A stretch of DNA of 64,000 nt from an uncultured Pelagibacteraceae bacterium (GTDB lineage Bacteria > Pseudomonadota > Alphaproteobacteria > Pelagibacterales > Pelagibacteraceae): positions 1 through 64,000 of the forward strand of contig CACKYY010000005.1 of the NCBI GenBank assembly GCA_902604525.1. Direction: 5' to 3'. Below the pieces are notes generated by a model. It saw only the letters and a program-made list of their open reading frames with translations. It was not told the origin of the DNA and did not search any database. The translations under genes were made by a program, and so were the position numbers. This document shows, piece after piece, positions 10,289 to 20,731 of the stretch. The stretch's first letter is position 1, and every line of letters begins with the position of its first letter.

Positions 10289-10865
10289 CATAATTTTAGC
10301 ATCTAAGAGCAAAGTTAGAAGAGATATTTTGGAAAAAAATAATATAGCTTGCGATGTTAAACCTTCAAACATAGATGAGGACATAGTTAAAGCAAGTTTA
10401 TTAAAAGAAAAAGCCTCACCTGAAATTATTTCAAAAAATCTAGCTGAATTAAAAGCTAATAAAGTTAGTTCAAACAATTATGAACAAATCGTACTTGGTG
10501 CAGACAGTGTTATTGATTTGGATGGAGAGTTAATTTCAAAGCCACAACACAGAAAAGAGGCATTGCTAATACTAAAAAAACTTAATGGTAAAGAACATCA
10601 TTTAATTAGTTCTGTTTGTATATCTAAAAATGGATCAATGATTTGGAATTATACAGATAAAGCAAAACTCAAAATGAAAGATTTTACCGAGGAAGAACTA
10701 GAAGAATATCTCTCAAAAATTTCCGACAATGCTTTATTCGCATACAATGTGTATCAAATAGAAGGTGAGGGAAGGAAGTTGTTTTCAAAAATAACTGGAG
10801 ACGAAAACACTATAATGGGTCTCCCAATCCAGCAAATAAAAGAATACTTAAATCATATTAAATGA
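10278..10865 (+). CDS. maf: Maf-family nucleotide pyrophosphatase
   Basis: IILASKSKVRRDIL, VLGADSVIDLDGE, YQIEGEGRKLFSKITGDENTIMGLP. Confidence 0.95.
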   Translation: MQNNIILASKSKVRRDILEKNNIACDVKPSNIDEDIVKASLLKEKASPEIISKNLAELKANKVSSNNYEQIVLGADSVIDLDGELISKPQHRKEALLILKKLNGKEHHLISSVCISKNGSMIWNYTDKAKLKMKDFTEEELEEYLSKISDNALFAYNVYQIEGEGRKLFSKITGDENTIMGLPIQQIKEYLNHIK

Positions 10866-11653
10866 AAAAATATTTAGTAATAGGAAATCCAATAGATCAC
10901 TCTTTGTCTCCTGAATTGCACAATCATTGGATTAATCAATGTGGTCTTGATGCTATTTATGAAAAAAAAAAATTAGATAATAACGATTTAGAAAATTTAA
11001 TTTTAGACATTAGAAAGGGAAATATAAATGGTGTAAATGTTACAGTACCTTTTAAAAATACTATAATACCTTATTTAGATGAGTTAAGCAGTGAAGCTAA
11101 AAAAACACATTCAGTTAACACAATTTATTTGGAAAATAAAAAAATAATTGGACATAACACTGACATTGAAGGCTTTGAAACTGCAATTGAAAATATTAAC
11201 TTTGATTTTAAAAAAAAGAAGATTTTTATTTTAGGTGCAGGTGGAGTTGTTCCTTCTATTATTTATGCTTCAATAAAAATGGGATCTTCTGAAATTATGA
11301 TAAGTAACAGAACTAAGAGAAAGGCAGACGAGGTTAAAAACATTTTTAATAATATTAAATTAGTGAATTGGGGAGAAATACCAGATTTTGATGTGGTAAT
11401 AAATGCGACGAGCTTAGGATTGAATCAAGATGATAAAATAAATTTAGATTTTACCAAAGTGGGTAAAAATAAATTATTTTATGATGTGATTTATAATCCA
11501 AGTGAAACAAATTTTTTAAGCTCAGGTAAAAAATTAGGTAATAAATATGAAAATGGTAAATTAATGTTTATCTACCAGGCGTTTTCAGCATTTAAGTTGT
11601 GGCATGGTATAGAGCCATCAGTAAACGATGAGACAATTAAACTTTTAGATTGA
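10862..11653 (+). CDS. aroE: shikimate dehydrogenase
   Basis: VIGNPIDHSLSPELHN, NVTVPFK, NTDIEGF, LGAGGVVPSI. Confidence 0.97.
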   Translation: MKKYLVIGNPIDHSLSPELHNHWINQCGLDAIYEKKKLDNNDLENLILDIRKGNINGVNVTVPFKNTIIPYLDELSSEAKKTHSVNTIYLENKKIIGHNTDIEGFETAIENINFDFKKKKIFILGAGGVVPSIIYASIKMGSSEIMISNRTKRKADEVKNIFNNIKLVNWGEIPDFDVVINATSLGLNQDDKINLDFTKVGKNKLFYDVIYNPSETNFLSSGKKLGNKYENGKLMFIYQAFSAFKLWHGIEPSVNDETIKLLD

Positions 11654-12246
11654 TGATAAGAATTGGAATTTTAGGTGATATCGGATCAGGCAAAAGCTTT
11701 GTTGCTAAAAATTTTGGGTATCCAATTTTCAACGCTGATTATGAAGTTTCAAAATTATATGAGAAAAATAGAAATATTTATCAAAAATTAAAAAAAATCT
11801 TACCAGAATATATATTTGAATTTCCAATAGACAAAATACAACTCTCAAAAGCAATTCTTGCAAATAATTCAAATTTAAGAAAAATAATTAAGATAGTACA
11901 CAAAGAAATAAGGAATAAATTGCAATCTTTTTTAAAGAAACACAAGAATAAAAAATTTGTTATCTTGGATATACCTTTGCTTTTAGAAAATAAAATAAAC
12001 AAAAAAAAGGATATTTTAGTTTATGTTGAATCTAGCAAAATTGATATATCTAGAAATTTAAAGAAGAGAAAAAATTTTAATTTTAAAATATTAAGCAAAT
12101 TTAAAAAAATTCAACTTCCACTTGCTTATAAAAAAAAAAATTCTAGGTTTATTATTAAAAATAAATTTACTCAAAAATCTGTTAAAGATGGAGTAGAAAA
12201 AATTTTAAAAACTATTAAAGATGAAAGAAGTAGTTCTCGATACTGA
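11650..12246 (+). CDS. coaE: dephospho-CoA kinase (divergent, Lys-rich)
   Basis: RIGILGDIGSGKSFVAKNFG P-loop, NADYEVSKLY, ILDIPLLLEN; origin-proximal synteny aroE-coaE-dnaQ. Confidence 0.9.
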   Translation: MMIRIGILGDIGSGKSFVAKNFGYPIFNADYEVSKLYEKNRNIYQKLKKILPEYIFEFPIDKIQLSKAILANNSNLRKIIKIVHKEIRNKLQSFLKKHKNKKFVILDIPLLLENKINKKKDILVYVESSKIDISRNLKKRKNFNFKILSKFKKIQLPLAYKKKNSRFIIKNKFTQKSVKDGVEKILKTIKDERSSSRY

Positions 12247-12886
12247 AACAACTGGCCTATCAGTCAAAGAAGGACATAGAATTGTTGAGATTGGATGTGT
12301 AGAATTAGAAAATTTAATTCCAACAAAAAACAAATTTCATTGTTATTTAAATCCTGAAAGAAAAGTTTCTGAAAAAGCATTAGCAGTTCATGGATATAGT
12401 GATGAATTTTTATCTAAACAAAAAAAATTCAATGAAGTTGGAGAAGAATTTTTAGAATTTATAAAAGACAAAAAACTTGTAATTCATAATGCTGAATTCG
12501 ACCTTACACACCTAAACAATGAACTAAGTCTATTTGGTAAGAAAAATATTGATAACGAAATTGTAGATACACTTATTTTGGCTAGGGACAAGTTCCCTGG
12601 TGCCCCAGTGAGTTTGGATGCTCTTTGTAAACGTTTTAGGATTGATAATTCCAAAAGAACTCAGCACACAGCTTTAATAGACTGTGATTTATTAGCAAAA
12701 GTTTATATAAATCTCATCGATCAAAAAGAGCCAACACTAAATTTTCAAAATTCTAGCCAGGAAAAAAATCATTTGAATAATTTGAATGTTGAGTATTATA
12801 AAAAGGTTGTGAGTCCCACTCCAGAAGAAATTAGAAACCATAAAGAATATCTAAAACAACATTTAAAAAAAAACTTTTTTAATTAA
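12221..12886 (+). CDS. dnaQ: DNA polymerase III epsilon subunit (3'-5' exonuclease)
   Basis: VLDTETTGL, IVEIGCVEL, HNAEFDLTHLN, RTQHTALIDCDLLAKVY. Confidence 0.96.
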   Translation: MKEVVLDTETTGLSVKEGHRIVEIGCVELENLIPTKNKFHCYLNPERKVSEKALAVHGYSDEFLSKQKKFNEVGEEFLEFIKDKKLVIHNAEFDLTHLNNELSLFGKKNIDNEIVDTLILARDKFPGAPVSLDALCKRFRIDNSKRTQHTALIDCDLLAKVYINLIDQKEPTLNFQNSSQEKNHLNNLNVEYYKKVVSPTPEEIRNHKEYLKQHLKKNFFN

Positions 12887-13307
12887 ATCTTTGCTTGTAC
12901 AGCTCTTCAAATTCTATTTTTTTTTCAAATTTTATTCCAGGATAACCTGAATTATTTAAAAGATCTAATAGTGCTTTTTCTAAGTCAGGATAAATTTTAA
13001 CTTGAACATCACATAGTATAATTTTTTCCAATTCTTTTTTGTCTGTTACTTCCTCGTTAACTTTAATTATAGTTGAGTATACGATTTCGAAATGAGATTT
13101 TTTTTTACTTTGCTCTTTGTCTTCGAATTTAAACGTCGTATTAACCTCAATCATTTTGTTTTTCAGAGGTTTAGAGTTAATATCAATACTAAGTTGATAT
13201 TTTCCAATACGGTCTCTTACAATTAAATAAGTTTCAACATCAGGAGTTTCACTTGACAAGTCTTTAATAAATTTTCCTAATATTTTAAATTTTTCTGTCA
13301 TTATCAT
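12879..13307 (-). CDS. secB: SecB-like protein-export chaperone
   Basis: FKILGKFIKDLSSETPDVETYL resembles the SecB N-terminus; alphaproteobacterial dnaQ-secB synteny. Confidence 0.82.
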   Translation of the reverse strand: MIMTEKFKILGKFIKDLSSETPDVETYLIVRDRIGKYQLSIDINSKPLKNKMIEVNTTFKFEDKEQSKKKSHFEIVYSTIIKVNEEVTDKKELEKIILCDVQVKIYPDLEKALLDLLNNSGYPGIKFEKKIEFEELYKQRFN

Positions 13308-13710
13308 CTTCTATATCTTCAAAGTCTCCCTCGATAAAATTATTTTTTTTTTCTTTTTCCCTAGCGAATTTTTTAGAAAATTTATTAAAAATTAATTTTC
13401 GACTTAAAGGAAATATTAATAGAAAACCCAAAATATCAGTTGCAAATCCAGGTATTATCAAGAGCAAAGCTGCAAATGCAATAGCCGCACCTGAAATTAC
13501 CTCGTAGGCAGGTGTTTCATTTTTACTTAATTGAGCGAATCCAGATTTTATTGTATTTAGCCCTTCATATTTTGCGTAATACAATCCTATAACTGCAGTG
13601 GTAAAAATGAGAAAAATGGTTGTAATTGCTCCGACCTGTGAACCAATTTTTATCAAAAGATAGATTTCAATAACCGGTACTAGGATTATTGTTAATAATA
13701 TTGGGTTCAT
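13285..13710 (-). CDS. fxsA: FxsA family membrane protein
   Basis: PVIEIYLLIKIGSQVGAITTI, LLIIPGFATDILGFLLIFP. Confidence 0.9.
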   Translation of the reverse strand: MNPILLTIILVPVIEIYLLIKIGSQVGAITTIFLIFTTAVIGLYYAKYEGLNTIKSGFAQLSKNETPAYEVISGAAIAFAALLLIIPGFATDILGFLLIFPLSRKLIFNKFSKKFAREKEKKNNFIEGDFEDIEDDNDRKI

Positions 13711-13768
13711 TTGTCCTTAATCTAAATTGCTGGTTGAAATTAATCAATAGAGTAATTACTATTAGTTA

Positions 13769-14365
13769 ATGAATTATAGTTTTGAGTATATCGACATCAT
13801 ATTGCTGGCTATGATAGCTGGATTCATTTTTTTAAGACTAAGAGGAATTCTTGGTAAAAGAACTGGTTTTGAGGGAAAAACCCCTGCCCAATTTAAAGAG
13901 GTGTTAAAAAATATTAAAGTTGAGCAACCAAGAAAATCAAATGAAATTTTTGACACAGCTGCTCAAGAAGACTTTTTAAAAGGTGCTAAAATTGCATATG
14001 AAACTATAATTACTGATTTTAGTGATAATGATAATAAAATTACAACAAGCAGATCATTGTTAAACGGACAGATATATTCCCAGTTCAATGATGCTCTTAA
14101 GGAAAGAAGTTCAAGAGGTCATTTTGCTGAGATTACTTTTATAGGTATTAACTCAGCTGAAATCAAAGAACATAAAAAGATTGGTAACATTTTAAATGTT
14201 ACAGTTGATTTTATTGCTGAAGTAATAACTTGTATCAGAGACAAAGAGAAAAAAATTATATCGGGAGACCCAGAAAAAATTAAAAAAATTTATGATACCT
14301 GGGTGTTCTCAAGAGACACAACTTCTGCAAATCCTAACTGGCAGTTGGTAAATACTTTAACCTAA
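13769..14365 (+). CDS. Tim44/TimA-like domain protein
   Basis: Membrane anchor IDIILLAMIAGFIFLRLRGILGKRTG followed by Tim44-like domain (FLKGAKIAYETI..., DTWVFSRDTTSANPNWQLV). Confidence 0.9.
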   Translation: MNYSFEYIDIILLAMIAGFIFLRLRGILGKRTGFEGKTPAQFKEVLKNIKVEQPRKSNEIFDTAAQEDFLKGAKIAYETIITDFSDNDNKITTSRSLLNGQIYSQFNDALKERSSRGHFAEITFIGINSAEIKEHKKIGNILNVTVDFIAEVITCIRDKEKKIISGDPEKIKKIYDTWVFSRDTTSANPNWQLVNTLT

Positions 14366-14788
14366 TTGAGTAACGATATTTCAGAAAAAGATAAGAAAGA
14401 CTGGGAATCTTTTATTTCTAGCGAAGAAAGACTTCCTAACAAAGATTTTAAATCATCAAAACAAAAATTTTTTAAAGTAAAATCAATTGATCTTCACGGA
14501 TATACCCTTGAAGAAGCAAACAAGACTATAGAAGAATTTATATATCAATCTTTTGCAGAAAGAATAAATAAGTTGGTTGTTGTTACAGGTAAAGGACTGC
14601 ATTCTCAAAATGAAAAAGATCCTTATGTATCCAAAGATTTAAGTATATTAAAATACTCAGTCCCTGAATTTATAGAAAACAACAAGATTTTGATGAATAT
14701 GATTAATGAAATAAAAGACGCAAGCATCGAAGATGGTGGTAGTGGGGCTTTTTATATTTATTTAAAAAAAAATAAAATTATAAAATAA
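14366..14788 (+). CDS. Smr domain protein (TTG start)
   Basis: [40 protein letters not shown]. Confidence 0.88.
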   Translation: MSNDISEKDKKDWESFISSEERLPNKDFKSSKQKFFKVKSIDLHGYTLEEANKTIEEFIYQSFAERINKLVVVTGKGLHSQNEKDPYVSKDLSILKYSVPEFIENNKILMNMINEIKDASIEDGGSGAFYIYLKKNKIIK

Positions 14789-16151
14789 ATTTTGAAAGAT
14801 CAGTATCTTTAACTAAACTATCTAAGTTTTTGTCAATATAATCTTTGTTAATAGTAATTTTTTCACCTGCACGATCTGTGGCTGTAAAACTAATTTCATC
14901 TAAAATTTTTTCAATAATTGTATGTAATCTTCTTGCACCAATATTTTCTACTGTTGCATTCACTTCTGAGGCAATGTTTGCAATGGTATCAATTCCATCG
15001 TCTGAAAACTCGAGATCAACATTCTCAGTTTTTAATAAAGCAACGTATTGCTTGATTAAACTAAAATCTGGTTCTCTTAAAATTCTTTTAAAATCTCCAC
15101 TAGTTAAAGCCTCCAACTCAACTCTAATAGGCAATCTTCCTTGAAGTTCTGGGAGTAGATCAGATGGTTTAGCAAGTTGAAAAGCACCAGATGCAATAAA
15201 TAAAATATGATCAGTTTTAATCGGGCCATGTTTTGTATTAACTGTTGTTCCTTCAATTAGTGGCAGCAAATCTCTTTGAACACCTTCACGAGATACATCT
15301 CCACCTACTCGGTCAGTTCTTGCTGAAATTTTATCTATCTCATCTAAAAAAACGATTCCATTATTCTCAGTTGATAACTTTGCAGCTTTAACAATTTTAT
15401 CTTGTTCTATTAATTTATCAGACTCATCGTTAATTAAAATTTCATGAGATTCTTTTACAGACATTTTCTTTTTTTTTTCTTTTGTTCCCATCGATTTACC
15501 AATCATTTCACCAATATTAATCATTCCAACATTAGCTCCTGGCATACCTGGAATTTCAAATGAAGCTCCACTAGAACCAGTATCGCTTACAGCAATTTCT
15601 ATTTCGTTGTCATCAAGATCACCGTTTCTAAGTCTTTTTCTAAAGCTTTCTCTGGTTGCCAAACTTGCTTTTTTACCAACTAATGCGTCTAATACTTTTT
15701 CTTCTGCTGCTTTTTGAGCTTGAGCGAAAACTTCTTTTCTTTTTTTAACTTTTTCCATTGCGATAGCAATTTCAATTAAATCTCTAACAATTTGTTCTAC
15801 ATCTCTACCAACATAACCAACTTCAGTAAATCTAGTTGCCTCTACTTTTACAAAAGGGGCCTCAGCAAGTTTTGAAAGTCTTCTTGATATTTCTGTCTTT
15901 CCAACTCCTGTTGGTCCAATCATTAAAATATTTTTTGGCAAAACTTCATTTTTCATTTCACCTTTCAGTGCCTGTCTTCGCCATCTATTTCTTAAAGCAA
16001 CAGCAACAGCTTTTTTTGCTTTGTTTTGTCCAACTACAAATCTATCTAATTCTGAAACTATTTCTCTTGGAGAAAGAGAGCTAACTAAAGATGCCTCTTC
16101 TTTTTTATTTTTTTCTTTTGGGTGTAAGGGGGTAACGTTAGAATTATCCAT
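14778..16151 (-). CDS. hslU: HslU ATPase subunit of HslVU protease
   Basis: [43 protein letters not shown]. Confidence 0.98.
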   Translation of the reverse strand: MDNSNVTPLHPKEKNKKEEASLVSSLSPREIVSELDRFVVGQNKAKKAVAVALRNRWRRQALKGEMKNEVLPKNILMIGPTGVGKTEISRRLSKLAEAPFVKVEATRFTEVGYVGRDVEQIVRDLIEIAIAMEKVKKRKEVFAQAQKAAEEKVLDALVGKKASLATRESFRKRLRNGDLDDNEIEIAVSDTGSSGASFEIPGMPGANVGMINIGEMIGKSMGTKEKKKKMSVKESHEILINDESDKLIEQDKIVKAAKLSTENNGIVFLDEIDKISARTDRVGGDVSREGVQRDLLPLIEGTTVNTKHGPIKTDHILFIASGAFQLAKPSDLLPELQGRLPIRVELEALTSGDFKRILREPDFSLIKQYVALLKTENVDLEFSDDGIDTIANIASEVNATVENIGARRLHTIIEKILDEISFTATDRAGEKITINKDYIDKNLDSLVKDTDLSKFIL

Positions 16152-16666
16152 TATATTTTTTCAACTTTAACATTATTGTTTGTAAATACACATATATCTG
16201 CAGCAACCTTGATAGCTTTTTTGGCAACTTCCTCTGCTGACATCTCACCTTCCATTAAAACTTTTCCTGCAGCTAAAGCATAATTTCCACCTGAGCCTAT
16301 GCCAATTACATCGCCTTCAGGCTCCAAAACATCACCAGTTCCAGAAATAATATAACTATTACTTTTGTCACCAACAGCCATTAGTGCTTCCAATCTTCTT
16401 AAATATTTATCTGTCCTCCAATCTTTTGCTAGTTCAACTGCAGCTCTTGATAAATTACCCGCATGTTTTTCAAGTTTACCTTCTAACCTCTCAAACAATG
16501 TTAATGCATCTGCTGTTGATCCTGCAAATCCAGCAACAACATCTCTTTTTTCAATTTTTCTAACTTTTGAAGCAGTGCTTTTGACAACAGTATTTCCCAT
16601 ACTAACTTGCCCATCACCTGCAACTACTACTTCACTGTTTTTTCTAACCAGTACAATTGTTGTCAT
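16151..16666 (-). CDS. hslV: HslV peptidase subunit (ORF track begins at upstream TTG 16672; ATG at 16664-16666 preferred)
   Basis: [47 protein letters not shown]. Confidence 0.97.
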   Translation of the reverse strand: MTTIVLVRKNSEVVVAGDGQVSMGNTVVKSTASKVRKIEKRDVVAGFAGSTADALTLFERLEGKLEKHAGNLSRAAVELAKDWRTDKYLRRLEALMAVGDKSNSYIISGTGDVLEPEGDVIGIGSGGNYALAAGKVLMEGEMSAEEVAKKAIKVAADICVFTNNNVKVEKI

Positions 16667-16672
16667 GAACAA

Positions 16673-16701
16673 TAAATGGTAACTATTTTTGATACTTCAA
16701 G
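16673..16701 (-). promoter_or_regulatory. candidate RpoH (sigma-32) promoter for hslVU
   Basis: Minus strand CTTGAAG-N13-TACCATTTA against consensus CTTGAAA-N11-16-CCCCATNTA; ends 6 nt before the hslV ATG. Confidence 0.5.
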
Positions 16702-16754
16702 TACTCACACTAACGTTGATATAGTTGGATTATGTATGTATACCTTTAAAATAT

Positions 16755-17345
16755 ATGGCTAGAACAGGAAAAGTATCTCGAAAAACGAAAGAAACCAGCA
16801 TCAGTGTTGAAGTGAATATTGATGGTAAAGGAAAATACCAAATTGACACTGGCATAGGCTTTTTAGACCATATGCTTGAACAATTATCAAAGCATTCATT
16901 AATAGATTTAAAGGTTAAAGCTAAAGGAGATACACATATTGATCTCCACCACACTACTGAAGATACTGGTATTGCAATTGGTGAGGCATTAAAAAAAGCT
17001 GCAAAAAAATTTGTGGGTATTAAACGTTATGCACATAGAGTTATTCCAATGGATGAAACTTTAACTAGGGTTGCAATTGATGTTTCAAACAGACCTTACT
17101 TGATTTGGAAAGTAAAATTGAAAGTTGAGAAACTTGGAGAGATGGATACTGAATTATTCAAAGAATGGTTCCAAGCTTTTTCACAATCTGCTGGTATTAC
17201 GTTGCACGTTGAAAATATTTACGGGGACAATAGTCACCATATTATTGAGTCTTGCTATAAAGGTTTAGCGAGATCTTTAAGAGATGCTTTAGAGATGGAT
17301 CCTAGAAATAAAAAAAGCATTCCATCAACTAAAGGCTCATTATAA
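16755..17345 (+). CDS. hisB: imidazoleglycerol-phosphate dehydratase (ORF track starts at 16725; MARTGK start at 16755 preferred)
   Basis: [53 protein letters not shown]. Confidence 0.97.
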   Translation: MARTGKVSRKTKETSISVEVNIDGKGKYQIDTGIGFLDHMLEQLSKHSLIDLKVKAKGDTHIDLHHTTEDTGIAIGEALKKAAKKFVGIKRYAHRVIPMDETLTRVAIDVSNRPYLIWKVKLKVEKLGEMDTELFKEWFQAFSQSAGITLHVENIYGDNSHHIIESCYKGLARSLRDALEMDPRNKKSIPSTKGSL

Positions 17346-17350
17346 GTTTA

Positions 17351-17977
17351 ATGAATGTCACAATTGTTGATTATAATTCGGGCAATATAAGCTCTGTCAT
17401 AAACTCCTTTAAGGAAGTTGCAAAAAAAAACGTAAATATTGAAGTAACTTCTGATTTAAATAAGATTAAATCGAGCGATAAAGTAGTTTTACCAGGTCAG
17501 GGTTCGTTTAAAAGTTGTGTTGATGCTTTAAATAATATCAAGGGTTTGGTCTACACTTTAAATGAATTTGCTATTAGCAATAAAAAACCACTTCTTGGAA
17601 TTTGTGTTGGGTTACAGATGTTTGCTGACGTTGGTTATGAAGAAACGGAAACTAAAGGTTTAGGCTGGATATCAGGCAAGGTATCAAAAATCGATAATCA
17701 AAATGGAAAGTATAAACTTCCCCACATAGGCTGGAATCAAATAAATATTTTGAAAAATAGTAAGATTTTTAAAGATATAGAAAATAATTCTCATATGTAT
17801 TTTGTTCATAGCTATGAACTTATTCCAAATGATAAGCGTGTGGTATCTGCAACTACAGATTATTCATCTAATATTGTTTGTTCAGTAGAGAAAGAAAATA
17901 TTTTCGGAACTCAATTTCATCCTGAAAAAAGTGATAAAACTGGACTTAAAATAATTGATAACTTTATAAACTTGTAA
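17351..17977 (+). CDS. hisH: imidazole glycerol phosphate synthase subunit HisH
   Basis: VDYNSGNISSV, LPGQGSF, LGICVGLQMF, GTQFHPEKS. Confidence 0.97.
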   Translation: MNVTIVDYNSGNISSVINSFKEVAKKNVNIEVTSDLNKIKSSDKVVLPGQGSFKSCVDALNNIKGLVYTLNEFAISNKKPLLGICVGLQMFADVGYEETETKGLGWISGKVSKIDNQNGKYKLPHIGWNQINILKNSKIFKDIENNSHMYFVHSYELIPNDKRVVSATTDYSSNIVCSVEKENIFGTQFHPEKSDKTGLKIIDNFINL

Positions 17978-18118
17978 ATGAAATATTTTTTATTTGTAAC
18001 TTTATTTTTATTATATGCTTGTGAAATTACCAATGTACCTAAGGACATTAAAAAAAATATAAAAAATAAAGGTATTCAAATGAAAGCTACTATTGAACCA
18101 AGCATTAAAATAAAATAA
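17978..18118 (+). CDS. 46-aa putative lipoprotein inside the his operon (absent from the ORF track)
   Basis: ATG 17978, stop 18116-18118: MKYFLFVTLFLLYACEITNVPKDIKKNIKNKGIQMKATIEPSIKIK; signal peptide with lipobox-like LYAC; stop overlaps the hisA ATG by 1 nt. Confidence 0.65.
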   Translation: MKYFLFVTLFLLYACEITNVPKDIKKNIKNKGIQMKATIEPSIKIK

Positions 18119-18849
18119 TGAAAATTTTTCCAGCAATAGATATTAAAGATAAAAAGTGTGTGAGGTTAGTTAAAGGAGACTTTGATAATAAAACTGAATA
18201 TAAAATGTCTCCAGTTGAACAAGCTGGAAAATATAAAGATCATGGTTTTAAAAATTTACATATTGTTGATCTGGATGGAGCTTTAACTGGCAAGCCAGTA
18301 AATCTTGATATTACAAAAGAAATAGTTAAAAAATTTGACTTAAAAATTGAAGTTGGGGGTGGAGTTAGAAGTATTGATAGTATTCAGAAATATATTGATG
18401 TTGGCGTTGAAAAAGTAATTTTAGGAAGTGCAGCGATTAAAGACAAAAACTTTTTGAAAGAAGCCTGTGAAAAATTTCCAAATCAAATTGCTTTAGGCTT
18501 AGATGCTAAAAATGGATATCTATCTGTATCTGGCTGGAAAGAAAACTCTAATCAATTAACTTTGGATTTTTTAAAAGAGGTAAATGACTTTGGCGCTAGT
18601 AGATTAATTTATACTGATATCAACAGAGATGGAATGAAACAAAGTCCTAATTTTGAGGAGACTGAAAAAGTTGCTGATACTTCTAATTGTCCTGTAATTA
18701 TATCTGGTGGAGTTTCTTCAATAGATGATATTAAAAAGGCCAAAGAATTAAACAATAATAACATTGAAGGCATTATAGTTGGTAAAGCTATATATGATGG
18801 TGATATAAATTTGGATGAATTAGTTAAAGAATTGGATGCTGAAAAATAG
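18118..18849 (+). CDS. hisA: HisA ProFAR isomerase
   Basis: [40 protein letters not shown]. Confidence 0.97.
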   Translation: MKIFPAIDIKDKKCVRLVKGDFDNKTEYKMSPVEQAGKYKDHGFKNLHIVDLDGALTGKPVNLDITKEIVKKFDLKIEVGGGVRSIDSIQKYIDVGVEKVILGSAAIKDKNFLKEACEKFPNQIALGLDAKNGYLSVSGWKENSNQLTLDFLKEVNDFGASRLIYTDINRDGMKQSPNFEETEKVADTSNCPVIISGGVSSIDDIKKAKELNNNNIEGIIVGKAIYDGDINLDELVKELDAEK

Positions 18850-19588
18850 AATAATACCTTGTTTGGATGTTAAAAATGGTCGTGTAGTGAAGGGTATTAA
18901 TTTTGTGGATTTAAAAGATGCTGGAGATCCTGTTGAGCAAGCTAAAATCTATTCAGATGGTGGAGCAGATGAAATTTGCTTTTTAGATATCACTGCATCA
19001 AATGAAAATAGAGATACAATTTACGATGTTGTAGATAAAACTTCCAAGAAATGTTTTGTGCCATTAACTGTTGGAGGTGGTGTTAGAAGTGTTGAGGATA
19101 TTAATAAACTACTTAATTGTGGAGCAGATAAAGTGTCAATTAATACTGCTGCAGTTCAAAATTCAAAAGTGGTTGAGGATAGTTCAAGAAAGTTTGGTTC
19201 ACAATGTATTGTAGTTGCAATTGATGCAAAGAGAAAAGATGGTGGATGGGAAATTTTTACTCATGGGGGAAGAAATTCAACAGGAATAAATGCTTTGGAA
19301 TTTGCCTCAAAAATGGAGAAGTGCGGAGCTGGTGAGCTATTAGTTACTTCTATGGATAAAGATGGAACTCAGTCAGGATATGATATTGAGCTTATGCAAA
19401 AGATATCATCTGGTGTAAATATTCCAGTGATTGCATCTGGTGGAGTTGGAACTTTAGATCACTTAGTAGAAGGAATAAAATCAGGTGCAAGTGCTGTTTT
19501 GGCAGCATCTATATTTCATTATGGCACTTATTCAGTTAATGAAGCTAAGCAATATTTGGCTTCAAAAGATATACCTGTTAGGATTTGA
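18836..19588 (+). CDS. hisF: imidazole glycerol phosphate synthase subunit HisF
   Basis: [54 protein letters not shown]. Confidence 0.98.
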   Translation: MLKNRIIPCLDVKNGRVVKGINFVDLKDAGDPVEQAKIYSDGGADEICFLDITASNENRDTIYDVVDKTSKKCFVPLTVGGGVRSVEDINKLLNCGADKVSINTAAVQNSKVVEDSSRKFGSQCIVVAIDAKRKDGGWEIFTHGGRNSTGINALEFASKMEKCGAGELLVTSMDKDGTQSGYDIELMQKISSGVNIPVIASGGVGTLDHLVEGIKSGASAVLAASIFHYGTYSVNEAKQYLASKDIPVRI

Positions 19589-19589
19589 T

Positions 19590-19862
19590 ATGTTAAAAAT
19601 TTTAGAAGATTTAGTAACTCTTGCAAGAGAAAGAAAAAGTAATCCTGTTGTAGGATCATATACTAATAAGCTTTTAGAAGACAAATCCTTAGCAAAAGAA
19701 AAAGTTTTAGAAGAGATCAATGAGTTAATTGAAGCCGTAGAGCAAGACACAAATAAAATACACGAAGCTGCAGATGTTATTTATCACCTAATTGTGTATC
19801 TTGAAAAAAGTGGAATAAAAATTGAAGAGGTGATGAAGGAATTGACTAATAGAAGAAAATAA
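19590..19862 (+). CDS. hisE: phosphoribosyl-ATP pyrophosphatase (track ORF starts upstream at 19485; MLKILEDL start at 19590 preferred)
   Basis: NPVVGSYTNKLL...KEKVLEEINELIEAVEQDTNKIHEAADVIYHLIVYLEKSGI. Confidence 0.95.
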   Translation: MLKILEDLVTLARERKSNPVVGSYTNKLLEDKSLAKEKVLEEINELIEAVEQDTNKIHEAADVIYHLIVYLEKSGIKIEEVMKELTNRRK

Positions 19863-19865
19863 AAA

Positions 19866-20231
19866 ATGGCCTACGACGATAACAACATTTTTGCTAAAAT
19901 TTTAAGAGGGGAAATACCTTGTAATAAAATTTATGAGGACGAGTTTGTTTTATCCTTTCATGACATCAATCCACAAAAAAAAATTCACGCCTTAGTAATT
20001 CCAAAAGGGAAATATATTGATTTAGATGATTTTAGTTTAAATGCTTCATCTGAGGAGATGGTGGGTTTGTTAAAAGGTATAAATATTGTTGCAAAAAAAC
20101 TTGGTATTTCAACAGAAGTAGGCAAGGGCTATAGAGCTTTGGCTAATATCAATGATCATGGTGGCCAGGAGGTTCCTCACTTACACTTTCATCTTTTTGG
20201 AGGTGAAAGGGTTGGAAAAATGGTTGAGTGA
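19866..20231 (+). CDS. HIT family hydrolase (HinT-like)
   Basis: IFAKILRGEIPCNKIYEDEFVLSFHDI, GGQEVPHLHFHLFGG. Confidence 0.96.
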   Translation: MAYDDNNIFAKILRGEIPCNKIYEDEFVLSFHDINPQKKIHALVIPKGKYIDLDDFSLNASSEEMVGLLKGINIVAKKLGISTEVGKGYRALANINDHGGQEVPHLHFHLFGGERVGKMVE

Positions 20232-20731
20232 CACAAGAAGTAAAAAGAAATTATTTAGAAATCAATTCGCTTGGGGATCTAAATCAAGGATCTAAGCCTT
20301 CAGACGATTACTCTTTAAATTTGTTAGATCCGGCTAACTTTCAGTTAAACAAATTTTTTTATAAAAACATTGGTAATAAACATAAGTGGGTGGATAGATT
20401 AACTTGGACAGAAGGGAAATGGATAGATTATGTATCAAGTAAAAATGTTAAAACATTCGTCTTAAAACACAAAGAGGATTTGGTCGGTTTCTTTGAATTA
20501 ATTTATCATCAAGATAAAAAAGAAGTTGAAATAGCCTACTTAGGTATTTTAGAGGAGTATCATAATAAAAAACTTGGATCATATTTATTGTCTGAAGCAA
20601 TTAAGATATCTTTTAAAAATAAAATAAATCGTACTTGGGTTCATACTTGTACTCTAGACCACAAGAATGCTTTGAATAATTACATGATGAGAGGTATGAA
20701 AATATTTAAAACTGAAATCATAAAAATTTAA
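20228..20731 (+). CDS. GNAT family N-acetyltransferase (GTG start)
   Basis: VEIAYLGILEEYHNKKLGSYLLSEAIKISF acetyl-CoA motif A. Confidence 0.88.
   Translation: MTQEVKRNYLEINSLGDLNQGSKPSDDYSLNLLDPANFQLNKFFYKNIGNKHKWVDRLTWTEGKWIDYVSSKNVKTFVLKHKEDLVGFFELIYHQDKKEVEIAYLGILEEYHNKKLGSYLLSEAIKISFKNKINRTWVHTCTLDHKNALNNYMMRGMKIFKTEIIKI

Noticed and set aside
10223-10477. 84-aa minus-strand ORF across the ppsR/maf junction
   Set aside because: Antisense to two conserved genes, no domain
14845-15144. 99-aa plus-strand ORF inside hslU
   Set aside because: Antisense to highly conserved hslU coding sequence
16365-16682. 105-aa plus-strand ORF inside hslV
   Set aside because: Antisense to conserved hslV; composition consistent with a shadow ORF
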